NCBI GenBank assembly: GCA_019352875.1
Contig: JAAAFW010000003.1
Span: 1 to 64,000 of the forward strand
DNA length: 64,000 bases
DNA from: Pedobacter cryoconitis
GTDB taxonomy: Bacteria; Bacteroidota; Bacteroidia; Sphingobacteriales; Sphingobacteriaceae
Direction of reading: 5' to 3'
Both the position numbers and the translations under genes were made by a program. The notes beneath the pieces were generated by a model, which saw nothing but the letters and a program-made list of their open reading frames with translations, was not told where the DNA came from and searched no databases. Numbering within the stretch: the stretch's first letter is position 1; the number at the start of each line of letters is the position of its first letter. Below are positions 26,490 through 35,288 of the stretch, piece after piece.

Positions 26490-27845
26490 ATGAAAAATAT
26501 AATTGGAATAATATATCTGTTAATAACGTTTTCAAATATTGTGCTGGCGCAAACCAATACTCAAAAAATAGATGAATTGATAACTGCCTATGCAAGTATT
26601 AAAGAATTTAACGGTTCTGTTCTCGTCTCAAAACAAGGTAAGATACTACTGGAAAAGGGTTATGGAGTAAGAGACATCCAGAAGCAAACATTTAATGACG
26701 AAAAAACAGTCTATCTGACAGCATCCATTACAAAAACCTTCACTTCTGCGATGATTCTGAAACTTTCGGAACTTAAAATGCTTTCGCTGGATGATAAATT
26801 AAGTAAGTACTTCCCCGACTTTCCATATGCCGACAGCATTAGCATCGAGAACTTGCTTACACATACGTCCGGAGTCTATGACTATGTGCAAAATGCGGAG
26901 TTTATGTATAAAGAAGCCACCAAACCTGTGGATCAAAAGACAATGCTTTCGCTCTTTGAGGATAAAAAACTTGACTTTCAGCCGGGCACGAATTGGAAAT
27001 ATTCGAATTCAGGATATATGCTGTTAGGCTATATTATTGAGAAAATCACTAAAATGAGATACGATCAGGCCATACGTACCTACATTTTCAAACCTTTAGA
27101 AATGGAAAACAGTGGTTTCGACTATGCACATTTAAATGCACCTGCTAAAGCCACAGGTTATTATTCAGACTCGGGAAAAGATTATAATAAAGTAGCTCCT
27201 ATTGCTGATTCTACTGTTCTCTATGCAGCGGGATCAATTTATTCTACTGTCGGAGACCTTTATAAATGGCATGAAGCGCTTAATGCAAATCGTTTATTTA
27301 GTAAAGCCACGGCAGAGAAGGCATATAGCCCGAATAAATTTCATAATTATGGTTATGGATGGACTGTAGATTCCCTTTATAATAAACGGATAGTTTCACA
27401 CAGCGGAGGCTTTTGGGGGTTCAGAAGTAATCTGGCAAGAATCATCGATGATAATGTTTGCATCATACTCCTCGATAATACAGAAACGCCCGGTCTGGAC
27501 AATATCACTAAAATGATTTTAGCAATTCTTTATAAACAGCCCTACACGCTGCCTCATGCCAGACATACAGTAAAATTACACGAAGACCAGCTTAAAAAAT
27601 ATCTGGGAACATATCTAATCAGAGAACCCGATTTAGAAGTAGAGATTAAACTTGAAGCAGATGTATTAGTTGCTTATCCCAAACAAGGGCCGAGAGCAGA
27701 AATGTCTGCCATAGATGCCACTCATTTCTTCCTGAAAGAACAGGAAAACTTTGAAATAACCTTTGAAAATGCACAAAACACAAATTCCTATATAATGAAA
27801 ATAACCATTAACGGAAAAACCAGAACCGGTCAAAAAGTGGAATAA
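26490..27845 (+). CDS. Serine hydrolase, beta-lactamase/PBP-like (class C fold)
   Basis: A 451-residue secreted protein (signal peptide ending NIVLAQ). The transpeptidase-like domain has SxxK as S79-I-T-K82, YxN as YSN in WKYSNSGYMLLGY, and HSGG as the third motif. The last about 100 residues form a separate small beta-domain found in many of these hydrolases. The family spans esterases, D-aminopeptidases and beta-lactamases, so resistance should not be assumed. The gene is alone, with no promoter consensus found. Its stop is followed at once by an 80-bp tandem array. Confidence 0.87.
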   Translation: MKNIIGIIYLLITFSNIVLAQTNTQKIDELITAYASIKEFNGSVLVSKQGKILLEKGYGVRDIQKQTFNDEKTVYLTASITKTFTSAMILKLSELKMLSLDDKLSKYFPDFPYADSISIENLLTHTSGVYDYVQNAEFMYKEATKPVDQKTMLSLFEDKKLDFQPGTNWKYSNSGYMLLGYIIEKITKMRYDQAIRTYIFKPLEMENSGFDYAHLNAPAKATGYYSDSGKDYNKVAPIADSTVLYAAGSIYSTVGDLYKWHEALNANRLFSKATAEKAYSPNKFHNYGYGWTVDSLYNKRIVSHSGGFWGFRSNLARIIDDNVCIILLDNTETPGLDNITKMILAILYKQPYTLPHARHTVKLHEDQLKKYLGTYLIREPDLEVEIKLEADVLVAYPKQGPRAEMSAIDATHFFLKEQENFEITFENAQNTNSYIMKITINGKTRTGQKVE

Positions 27846-27846
27846 A

Positions 27847-28486
27847 CCTAAAAACCTTTCACAAAACTATCCACCCTGATCACCACAAAGCAATCCGTAA
27901 AAAAGGTCTTTCAATCAAAAAAATCAGTTCACCTAAAAACCTTCACAAAACTATCCACCCTGCTCCTCTCAAAGCAACTCATAAAAAGATCTTTCAATCA
28001 AAATCAGTTCGCCTAAAAACCTTCACAAAACTATCAACCCTGCTCCCCTCAAAGCAACTCATAAAAAAGATCTTTCAATCAAAATCAGTTCACCTAAAAA
28101 CCTTCACAAAACCATCCACCCTGATCCCCTCAAAGCAACTCATAAAAAGATCTTTCAATCAAATAATCAATTCACATAAAAACCTTCACAAAACCATCCA
28201 CCCTGATCCCCTCAAAGCAACTCATAAAAAGATCTTTCAATCAAATAATCAGTTCGCCTAAAAACCTTCACAAAACCATCCACCCTGATCCCCTCAAAGC
28301 AACTCATAAAAAGATCTTTCAATCAAATAATCAGTTCGCCTAAAAACCTCTCACAAACCATCAACCCTGCTCACCCCAAGGCAATCCGTAAAAAAGGTCT
28401 TTCAGTCAAAATCAGTTCACCTAAAAACCTTTCACAAAACTATCAACCCTGCTCCCCTCAAAGCAATCCGTAAAAAAGTCTTTCTA
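27847..28486. repeat. Tandem array, eight units of 80-85 bp
   Basis: Unit starts (CCTAAAAACC) at 27847, 27932, 28012, 28093, 28175, 28257, 28339 and 28420. Central units 2-6 share GCAACTCATAAAAAGATC, while outer units 1, 7 and 8 share GCAATCCGTAAAAAAG, as expected when the middle of an array is homogenised. Central units carry the palindrome AAAGATCTTT. The array is C-rich on this strand, has no ORF and no spacer pattern, and fills most of the gap between two convergent genes. Confidence 0.95.
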
Positions 28487-28543
28487 ACCTACGGCCAAAG
28501 TAAATCTAAACATTCGCATTGATCGCCCTACATGCTGGATTCC

Positions 28544-28627
28544 TTAAATAAAAACAGGGTTAATATTTTAAAGGGCCTCACAGCTCTGCTGTAGCCCGAT
28601 TAAAATATTAACCCTGTTTTTATTTAA
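28544..28627 (-). repeat. Conserved-core hairpin element, copy D
   Basis: Perfect 27-bp arms (28544-28570 and 28601-28627) with the core at 28571-28600 on the minus strand, identical to copy C. The arm sequence (CAGGGTTAATATTTTA on the plus strand) differs at several positions from the other copies, and its partner changes to match. It lies 27 nt past the YebC stop and in the same sense as that gene. The perfect palindrome CCGGTGATCACCGG (28628-28641) abuts it. Confidence 0.92.
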
Positions 28628-28654
28628 CCGGTGATCACCGGCGCTTATCTTAAT

Positions 28655-29380
28655 TTACTCACTCATATTATGATAAACCGCCTGCACATCATCATCCTCT
28701 TCCAGCTTGTCTATCAGTTTGAATACATCAACGGCCTGCTCTTCAGAAATAGGACTTGTTGATAATGCAATCCTTTCCAGCTTTGCACTTTTCAGTTCCA
28801 GCCCAAGGTCTTCCAGTGCTTTCTGCATTTTACCGAAATCCTCAAAGGCAGTTTGAACAACGGCGATATCCTGACCTTCTTCATCTGCCTCCAGATACAA
28901 TTCTTCCAAACCTGCATCGATCAGTTCAAATTCCAATTCTTCGAGGTCTTTTTCTCCAGGTAGAAACCTGAAGATAGATTTCCTGTTGAAAATAAAATCA
29001 AGTGATCCGGTTTTACCTAATGAGCCGCCGGTTTTACTAAAGTAACTGCGTACGTTGGCTACTGTACGGTTAGTATTATCTGTTGCTGTTTCAATTAATA
29101 TGGCAACGCCGTGTTGAGCATATCCTTCGTAAACGTGTTCTTCGTAGCCGTTCTCATCTTTATTAGAAGCCCTTTTAATTGCAGCATCGACCCTGTCCTT
29201 CGGCATATTTACTGCCTTGGAATTTTGAATAGCTGTACGTAAACGGGAGTTGGTTTCCGGGTTTGGTCCATTGTCTTTAACAGCCATTACAATCTCTTTC
29301 CCGATCCGGGTAAATTGTACTGCCATTTTAGCCCAACGCTTAAATTTTCTCTCTTTTCTGAACTCAAATGCTCTTCCCAT
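28655..29380 (-). CDS. YebC/PmpR-family protein (TACO1-like)
   Basis: A 241-residue member of the YebC family, with N-terminal MGRAFEFRKERKFKRWAKMA, the hallmark KDNGPNPETNSRLRTAIQNS, and RVDAAIKRASNK, VYEGYAQHGVAILIE and GSLGKTGSLDFIFNRK. Family members act as DNA-binding regulators or as ribosome-associated factors that ease translation of difficult stretches; which applies here is not visible. It is cytosolic. It is the second gene of a two-gene minus-strand operon (17 nt after threonine dehydrogenase) and is followed by hairpin copy D. Confidence 0.92.
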   Translation of the reverse strand: MGRAFEFRKERKFKRWAKMAVQFTRIGKEIVMAVKDNGPNPETNSRLRTAIQNSKAVNMPKDRVDAAIKRASNKDENGYEEHVYEGYAQHGVAILIETATDNTNRTVANVRSYFSKTGGSLGKTGSLDFIFNRKSIFRFLPGEKDLEELEFELIDAGLEELYLEADEEGQDIAVVQTAFEDFGKMQKALEDLGLELKSAKLERIALSTSPISEEQAVDVFKLIDKLEEDDDVQAVYHNMSE

Positions 29381-29397
29381 TGTCTGTAATATTGGAG

Positions 29398-30345
29398 TTA
29401 TTTATTTTTCAAATTTGTTAACATATCGGCAGTCATTTTTGCCAGATCGAATTCCGGTTTCCAGCCCCAGTCATTTCTGGCGACTTGATCATTAATTGAA
29501 CGCGGCCAGCTGTCTGCTATTTGTTGTCTTGGATCATTAGCTGTGTAAGACAACTTAAAGTCCGGAATGTGTTTTCTTATTTCTGATGCCAGAACCTCAG
29601 GTGTAAAACTCAGGCCTGCAAAATTGTAACTTGAACGGATAGAAATCTGGTCTGCGGGTGCATCCATCAATTGAATTGTACCTCTGATCGCGTCATCCAT
29701 GTACAGCATCGGCAATTCGGTTTCTGCGGAAAGAAAGCAGTCGTAACTTCCTTTTTTAAGGGCGTCATGAAAAATATGGATCGCGTAATCTGTTGTTCCT
29801 CCACCAGGCGCTGCTTTCCAGCTGATCAGGCCAGGGTATCTTATACTTCTTACGTCCAGGCCGAATTTCTGGTGATAATATTCACACCAGCGTTCACCGG
29901 CAAGCTTACTGATTCCATATACAGTATTTGGATCCATAACGCAGAACTGGTCTGTATTATCTTTTGGTGAATTAGGTCCAAAAACAGCGATTGAACTTGG
30001 CCAGTATACTTTAGCCGTTTTATATACAATCGCCAGGTCTAGAATATTCAGCAGGCCATTCATATTCAGATCCCAGGCCAGTTTTGGATTTTGCTCCCCT
30101 GTTGCTGATAGCAATGCTGCAAGTAAATAGACCTGTGTAGGCTTATATTTATTGAATATAGTGTTTAGTGTGTCTTTTTCCAATACATTCACAAATTCGA
30201 ATGGTCCGGAGTTTTTGATGTCGTAATCAGGACGACGGATATCACAGGCAACTACATTTGATTCGCCATAAGTAATCCTTAGTGCGGTAACCAGTTCAGT
30301 TCCGATCTGCCCGTTTGAGCCTAATACCAGTATTTTTTCAGTCAT
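29398..30345 (-). CDS. SDR-type L-threonine 3-dehydrogenase / NAD-dependent epimerase family
   Basis: A 315-residue extended short-chain dehydrogenase. The NAD motif is GSNGQIG at the N-terminus, with Asp35 (CDIRRPD) favouring NAD, SSIAVFGP with the catalytic Ser region, and Y143-x3-K147 (YGISK). The segment RYPGLISWKAAPGGGTTDYA is typical of the short-chain threonine dehydrogenases known from Flavobacterium and relatives, which oxidise L-threonine to 2-amino-3-ketobutyrate. An epimerase function cannot be excluded. It is first in an operon with yebC. A -7 element lies 18 nt upstream. Confidence 0.85.
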   Translation of the reverse strand: MTEKILVLGSNGQIGTELVTALRITYGESNVVACDIRRPDYDIKNSGPFEFVNVLEKDTLNTIFNKYKPTQVYLLAALLSATGEQNPKLAWDLNMNGLLNILDLAIVYKTAKVYWPSSIAVFGPNSPKDNTDQFCVMDPNTVYGISKLAGERWCEYYHQKFGLDVRSIRYPGLISWKAAPGGGTTDYAIHIFHDALKKGSYDCFLSAETELPMLYMDDAIRGTIQLMDAPADQISIRSSYNFAGLSFTPEVLASEIRKHIPDFKLSYTANDPRQQIADSWPRSINDQVARNDWGWKPEFDLAKMTADMLTNLKNK

Positions 30346-30362
30346 TGATCAATTGATTTTGG

Positions 30363-30370
30363 CAAAGGTA
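30363..30370 (-). promoter_or_regulatory. -7 promoter element of threonine dehydrogenase operon
   Basis: On the minus strand, TACCTTTG fits TAnnTTTG, 17 nt before the start codon. No -33 TTTG is present at the usual spacing. Confidence 0.5.
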
Positions 30371-30622
30371 AAAAATTGATCGAAACCTGTTCATAAATGT
30401 TTGTGCATCTTAGTCTATACTTAAAAAAAATGAGAGATGGGTGTGCTAAATATCACTATATTGACCTGTTGGAACTATCTGCTTATTTAGAATAATTATA
30501 GGATGTAACAAAAATATGATATCAGAAATAATTCGTATATTTCTATGTCCTACGGATATTTTTTTTCTATTTTTAAAAGTTGATAGTGTACAAAAAACAC
30601 CATAAAATAACCAATTATAAGT

Positions 30623-31231
30623 ATGAATAGAAGACACGCAGTAAAAAACATTGCCTTTTTAATGGGAGGGGCATTATCTGCAACTACAATCGGAGTATTT
30701 CTTGACAGCTGTAATCCACCTTCTGATAAAAAAGGAGCAAGTCTTTTTTCTTCAGAACAGGATCTGGTAATTACCGAGCTGGCTGATACTATTATTCCTA
30801 CGACTAAAACGCCTGGAGCAAAGGCTGCTGGTGTCGGGCCATTTATTTCCATGATGATGGCTGAGTGTTACCCAAAAGAAGCTCAAGATGTTTTTGTGAA
30901 GGGATTGGACGATCTGGAAGCCAGGTCTAAAAAAGAGTTCAATAACTCATTCGCGAAAATTTCTGCTGAAGAACGTAAACAACTCGTTGGTAAATTAAGG
31001 GACGAAACTGTTGAAACCCTTAAAAAAGACAATGAGCAGGCAGAGAAAGACAAAGCTGCCAACAAAGAGCCGAAGAAAACGCCTAATTTCTTTGCTATCG
31101 CCAGAGATCTAACGCTTTTAGGCTATTTCACTTCTGAAATTGGCGCTACTAAGGCTTACGAGTATGTGGAGATTCCTGGCCGTTATGACGGTTGTGTGGA
31201 CTTGAAACCTGGTCAGAGAGTTTACGTTTAA
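30623..31231 (+). CDS. Gluconate 2-dehydrogenase subunit 3-like Tat lipoprotein
   Basis: A 202-residue protein beginning MNRRHAVKNIAFLMGGALSA, a twin-Arg type signal, with a lipobox-like LDSC (Cys30). The mature domain matches the gluconate 2-dehydrogenase subunit 3 family (LVITELADTIIPTTKTPGAK, VGPFISMMM, LLGYFTSEIG, PGRYDGCVDL). These small subunits pair with membrane or periplasmic GMC flavoproteins and help their export and assembly. The GMC gene starts 19 nt downstream, so the two form a dehydrogenase complex. It is the first gene of a ten-gene sugar oxidation cluster. I found no promoter consensus in the 277-bp upstream gap shared with the divergent operon. Confidence 0.88.
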   Translation: MNRRHAVKNIAFLMGGALSATTIGVFLDSCNPPSDKKGASLFSSEQDLVITELADTIIPTTKTPGAKAAGVGPFISMMMAECYPKEAQDVFVKGLDDLEARSKKEFNNSFAKISAEERKQLVGKLRDETVETLKKDNEQAEKDKAANKEPKKTPNFFAIARDLTLLGYFTSEIGATKAYEYVEIPGRYDGCVDLKPGQRVYV

Positions 31232-31250
31232 ACCTATTAGAAACTTAGAA

Positions 31251-32951
31251 ATGAATTTAAATACTAAAGCAGAAGCACAAAATACATATGATGCTATTGT
31301 TGTCGGTTCCGGAATTAGTGGAGGCTGGGCAGCAAAAGAATTAACTGAAAAAGGTCTTAAGGTACTATTGTTAGAACGCGGTAGAAATGTTGAACATATA
31401 AAAGACTATACTACAGCGATGAAAAAGCCATGGGAATTTGAGCACCGTGGCCGTCTAACTGAAGAACAGAAAAAAAGACACCCTGTTCAAATCCGTGATT
31501 ATCCTTATACTGAGTTTAATGAAAGTTTCTGGGTGGACGATTTAGATTGTCCTTATACAGAAGTTAAACGATTTGACTGGTACCGTGGTTTCCATGTAGG
31601 TGGTAAATCGCTGATGTGGGGAAGACAAAGTTACCGTTTCAGTGACCTGAATTTCGAAGACAACAAAAAAGATGGTCATGGTAATGACTGGCCGATCCGC
31701 TATAAAGATCTGTCCAGCTGGTATGACTATGTAGAACGTTTCGCAGGTATCAGTGGTCAGAATGAAAACTGGCCGGCACTGCCAGACGGACAGTTTCTGC
31801 CTCCTATGGATATGAACTGTGTAGAGAAATCTGTAAAAAAACGTATTGAAGATAAATGGGCTAAGTCCAGAATCATGACTATTGGCCGTACAGCTAACTT
31901 AACGGTTCCTCATGGTGGTCGTGGTAGTTGCCAATATCGTAACCTTTGCTCAAGAGGATGCCCTTTCGGCGCCTATTTCAGCACGCAGTCTTCTACCCTG
32001 CCAGCAGCAGTGGCGACAGGTAATTTAACACTACGTCCTTTCTCTCTGGTTGATCATATCATTTATGATAAGGAATCCAAAAAAGCGAAGGGTGTAATGG
32101 TAGTTGATTCAGAAACAAATGAAAACATTGAATTCTATGCGAAAATTGTTTTTGTTAACGGTTCTACTTTAGGTACTACTCAAATTTTGCTGAACTCTAC
32201 TTCTGCTGAACATCCTAACGGATTAGGTAATGCAAGTGGAGAACTTGGTCATAATTTAATGGATCACCATTTCCGTACTGGCGCTTCGGGTGAGGCTGAA
32301 GGCTTCGACGATAAATATACTTACGGTAAAAGAGCAAACGGTATCTATATTCCACGTTACCAGAATATGGGTAACGACAAACGTGATTATGTAAGAGGTT
32401 TTGGTTACCAGGGTGGCGCAAGCCGTACCGGATGGCATAAAGATGTCGCCGAATTAGCTTTTGGTGGCGACTTTAAAGATCAGATGACACAACCAGGTCT
32501 TTGGACTATGGGTCTGGGCGGTTTCGGAGAATCTCTTCCTTACCATGAAAACAGAGTTTATATAGATAAAACTAAAAAAGATAAATGGGGTCTGCCTGTA
32601 CTTGCTATCGATTGCGAGTTTAAAGGTAATGAAGAGAAAATGCGTAAAGACATGATGAATGATGCAGCGGAAATGTTAGAAGCCGCAGGTATGAAAAACA
32701 TCAAAACTTACGACAATGGCTCAACCCCGGGTATGGCTATCCACGAGTGTGGAACTGCAAGGATGGGTAATGATCCTAAAACGTCTGTATTAAATAAATG
32801 GAATCAGATGCATGAAGTAAGCAACGTATTTGTAACTGACGGTTCGTCACTACCTTCTATCGCTTGCCAGAACCCTTCACTTACATTTATGGCATTAACA
32901 GCGAGAGCTGCAGACTATGCAGTTTCAGAACTTAAAAAAGGAAATATTTAA
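31251..32951 (+). CDS. GMC-family FAD-dependent sugar/glycoside oxidoreductase
   Basis: A 566-residue flavoprotein with the N-terminal FAD motif AIVVGSGISGGWAAKEL and ERG ending the second strand, VGGKSLMWGR in the GMC signature region, a Cys cluster CQYRNLCSRGCPFG, and C-terminal HECGTARMGNDP and QNPSLTFMALTARAADY with the expected catalytic His region. It has no signal of its own and is probably exported with its Tat-signal partner. Related enzymes oxidise a sugar C3 hydroxyl or an aldose and pass electrons to cytochrome c, here plausibly the cytochrome encoded at 35289. The stop overlaps the next start (TAATG). Confidence 0.9.
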   Translation: MNLNTKAEAQNTYDAIVVGSGISGGWAAKELTEKGLKVLLLERGRNVEHIKDYTTAMKKPWEFEHRGRLTEEQKKRHPVQIRDYPYTEFNESFWVDDLDCPYTEVKRFDWYRGFHVGGKSLMWGRQSYRFSDLNFEDNKKDGHGNDWPIRYKDLSSWYDYVERFAGISGQNENWPALPDGQFLPPMDMNCVEKSVKKRIEDKWAKSRIMTIGRTANLTVPHGGRGSCQYRNLCSRGCPFGAYFSTQSSTLPAAVATGNLTLRPFSLVDHIIYDKESKKAKGVMVVDSETNENIEFYAKIVFVNGSTLGTTQILLNSTSAEHPNGLGNASGELGHNLMDHHFRTGASGEAEGFDDKYTYGKRANGIYIPRYQNMGNDKRDYVRGFGYQGGASRTGWHKDVAELAFGGDFKDQMTQPGLWTMGLGGFGESLPYHENRVYIDKTKKDKWGLPVLAIDCEFKGNEEKMRKDMMNDAAEMLEAAGMKNIKTYDNGSTPGMAIHECGTARMGNDPKTSVLNKWNQMHEVSNVFVTDGSSLPSIACQNPSLTFMALTARAADYAVSELKKGNI

Positions 32952-34111
32952 TGGCGGTAGGAAAGTTAAGAATGGGAATGATTGGTGGTGGAAAAAATGC
33001 CTTCATTGGTGCCGTCCACCGCATTGCCGCTAATATTGACGGATTAATCGAATTGAGCTGCGGAGCACTGAGTTCTAATCCGGAAACAGCAAAAGAATCA
33101 GGCAGGGAATTATTCCTGCCTGATCATAGAAACTACGGTTCTTATCAGGAGATGATTGAAAAAGAATCTCTTTTACCGGAATCTGAAAGAATGCATTTTG
33201 TAACGATAGTTACACCTAATTTCGCACACTTTGCACCTGCAATGCTTGCACTGGAGCATGGATTTCATGTAGTGATTGATAAACCTATCACGCTAACCCT
33301 TGAGGAAGCAAAAAAACTACAGGCTAAAGTTAAGGAAACCGGTTTAACCCTATGCCTTACCTATACTTACTCTGGTTATCCAATGGTTAAGCAGGCCCGT
33401 CAAATGGTAAAGGACGGTACTTTTGGGCAGATTCGTAAAATCATGGTAGAATATCCTCAGGGCTGGCTTAGTCTTCCTTCCGAGAAAGATGGTAACAAGC
33501 AGTCTGCCTGGCGTACTGACCCTGCAAAAAGTGGGATTAGTGGGTGTATGGGCGATATTGGTACGCATGCTGCCCAACTGGCGGAGTATATTTCCGGACT
33601 GGAAATCACAAAAATCTGTGCAGATCTTAACATCGTAGTAGATGGCCGGGCACTGGATGACGATGGAAATATTCTGTTGAAATTTGACAATGGTGCGAAC
33701 GGTGTACTCGTCGCATCACAGATTGCTGCAGGCGAAGAAAATGCACTTAAAATTAAAGTATACGGCGAAAAGGGAAGTTTGGAATGGCATCAGGAAGAAC
33801 CGAATACTTTAAAGGTTAAATGGCTTGATGCACCTACGCAGCTTTACCGTACAGGAAATGGTTATTTATCGGCTGCTGCACAATTTAACACGAGAACGCC
33901 ATCCGGACATCCCGAAGGATACCTGGAGGCTTTTGCCAATCTTTACCGAAATTTTGCACTGACAATTAAAGCTCAGATTAAAGGTGAAAAACCTACAGCT
34001 GAAATGCTCGATTTTCCGGGTGTGGATGAAGGGGTTCGTGGAATGGCATTCATTGAAAATGTAGTTGCTTCGGCAGGGTCGGATCAGAAATGGTCTGATT
34101 TTAAAATATAA
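32951..34111 (+). CDS. Gfo/Idh/MocA-family oxidoreductase, cytosolic
   Basis: A 386-residue NAD(P)-dependent dehydrogenase with Rossmann motif GMIGGGKNAFIGAVHR, the catalytic segment VVIDKPITLTLEEA (DKP in place of the common EKP), and GDIGTHAAQLAEYISG with the active-site Asp/His. There is no signal peptide. It overlaps the GMC stop by one base, showing tight translational coupling. In glycoside oxidation clusters such enzymes interconvert 3-keto and hydroxyl sugars. The paralogue at 35724 has a Tat signal, so the two probably act in different compartments. Confidence 0.9.
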   Translation: MAVGKLRMGMIGGGKNAFIGAVHRIAANIDGLIELSCGALSSNPETAKESGRELFLPDHRNYGSYQEMIEKESLLPESERMHFVTIVTPNFAHFAPAMLALEHGFHVVIDKPITLTLEEAKKLQAKVKETGLTLCLTYTYSGYPMVKQARQMVKDGTFGQIRKIMVEYPQGWLSLPSEKDGNKQSAWRTDPAKSGISGCMGDIGTHAAQLAEYISGLEITKICADLNIVVDGRALDDDGNILLKFDNGANGVLVASQIAAGEENALKIKVYGEKGSLEWHQEEPNTLKVKWLDAPTQLYRTGNGYLSAAAQFNTRTPSGHPEGYLEAFANLYRNFALTIKAQIKGEKPTAEMLDFPGVDEGVRGMAFIENVVASAGSDQKWSDFKI

Positions 34112-34115
34112 AGAA

Positions 34116-35177
34116 ATGACAACAATTAAAGGACCTGCAGTTTTTCTGGCGCAGTTTATAGGAAATGAAGCTCCCTTCAATTCTCTTGAGGGTATTTGTC
34201 AGTGGGCAAAGGATAAAGGATTCAAAGGAATTCAGATGCCGACCCTCGATAACCGTTTTATTGATCTTAAACTGGCTGCTGAAAGTAAGACTTATGCAGA
34301 TGAATTAACAGGAAAAGTAAATTCCTTTGGACTGGAAATCACAGAACTTTCTACCCATTTACAAGGACAGCTTGTTGCTGTAAATCCGGCTTATGATCAG
34401 GTATTTGATGCTTTTGCACCGGATAGCGTAAAGAATAATCCAAAAGCCAGAACGGAATGGGCAGTTCAGCAAATGAAATATGCTGCCAAGGCTTCTCAGA
34501 ATCTTGGATTGAATGCACATGCAACATTTAGCGGATCTTTATTATGGCATATGTTTCATCCATGGCCACAAAGACCTGAGGGTCTGGTTGAAGAAGGATT
34601 CAAAGAACTGGCAAAAAGATGGTTACCAATTCTAAACGAATTTGATCAGTGTGGTGTAGACGTTTGCTATGAAATTCATCCTGGCGAAGACTTATTTGAC
34701 GGCATCACTTATGAGATGTTCCTTGAAAAAGTAAATAATCATCCCCGGGCTTGTTTGTTATATGATCCTTCACATTTTGTATTGCAACAACTAGACTATA
34801 TCCAGTACATCGATTTCTACCATGAAAGGATAAAAGCATTTCACGTAAAGGATGCAGAGTTTAATCCAACAGGCAGACAGGGTACATTTGGAGGATATCA
34901 GGGATGGGCTGACCGTGCCGGAAGATACAGATCTCCGGGAGACGGGCAGGTAGATTTTAAAACAATCTTTAGTAAACTGTCTCAATATGATTTCAAAGGC
35001 TGGGCAGTAATGGAGTGGGAATGCTGTATTAAAGACTCGGAAACCGGTGCCAGGGAAGGCTCGGAATTCATCTCCAAACACATCATTCCTGTTACCGACA
35101 GAGCCTTTGATGATTTTGCCGCTACCGGGGCAAACGAAACAGTAAACCGGCAGATATTAGGTCTGGATTCTAAATAA
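34116..35177 (+). CDS. Sugar phosphate isomerase/epimerase (TIM barrel)
   Basis: A 353-residue xylose-isomerase-like TIM barrel of the AP endonuclease 2 superfamily, cytosolic. Visible metal-site regions include CYEIHPGEDLF (Glu), LLYDPSHFV (Asp, His), AFHVKDAEF (His) and AVMEWECCI (Glu). The start at 34116 follows the upstream stop by 4 nt; the in-frame extension to 34065 would overlap the preceding gene and lacks family sequence. Likely an isomerase or epimerase of the oxidised sugar. A terminator follows, so this closes the first transcription unit of the cluster. Confidence 0.87.
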   Translation: MTTIKGPAVFLAQFIGNEAPFNSLEGICQWAKDKGFKGIQMPTLDNRFIDLKLAAESKTYADELTGKVNSFGLEITELSTHLQGQLVAVNPAYDQVFDAFAPDSVKNNPKARTEWAVQQMKYAAKASQNLGLNAHATFSGSLLWHMFHPWPQRPEGLVEEGFKELAKRWLPILNEFDQCGVDVCYEIHPGEDLFDGITYEMFLEKVNNHPRACLLYDPSHFVLQQLDYIQYIDFYHERIKAFHVKDAEFNPTGRQGTFGGYQGWADRAGRYRSPGDGQVDFKTIFSKLSQYDFKGWAVMEWECCIKDSETGAREGSEFISKHIIPVTDRAFDDFAATGANETVNRQILGLDSK

Positions 35178-35184
35178 TTATCAT

Positions 35185-35225
35185 AGTCTGCAAGGTTTCT
35201 GCCTTGCGGACTTATCTGTTTTTTT
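35185..35225 (+). terminator. Terminator after isomerase gene
   Basis: An 11-bp stem AGTCTGCAAGG / CCTTGCGGACT (one T-G pair) with a 6-nt loop, followed by a tract with eight Ts at 35218-35225. Confidence 0.85.
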
Positions 35226-35288
35226 AAATACACAATTGAAACTGTATGTTGGCATACAGCTTAACACCTTTAATATAAAAAATCTATT

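Noticed and set aside
26490..27845. Beta-lactamase resistance gene
   Set aside because: The motifs fit the wider serine hydrolase family; nothing points to antibiotic hydrolysis.
27847..28486. CRISPR array or repeat protein gene
   Set aside because: Units are contiguous without spacers, and stop codons occur in all frames.
20533..28627. Integron attC sites or IS-derived terminal repeats
   Set aside because: There is no integrase or transposase gene in the window, no target duplications are visible, and the elements follow unrelated host genes in matching sense.
34065..34115. Extended start of the isomerase gene
   Set aside because: It overlaps the end of the previous gene and shows no family sequence; ATG 34116 fits.
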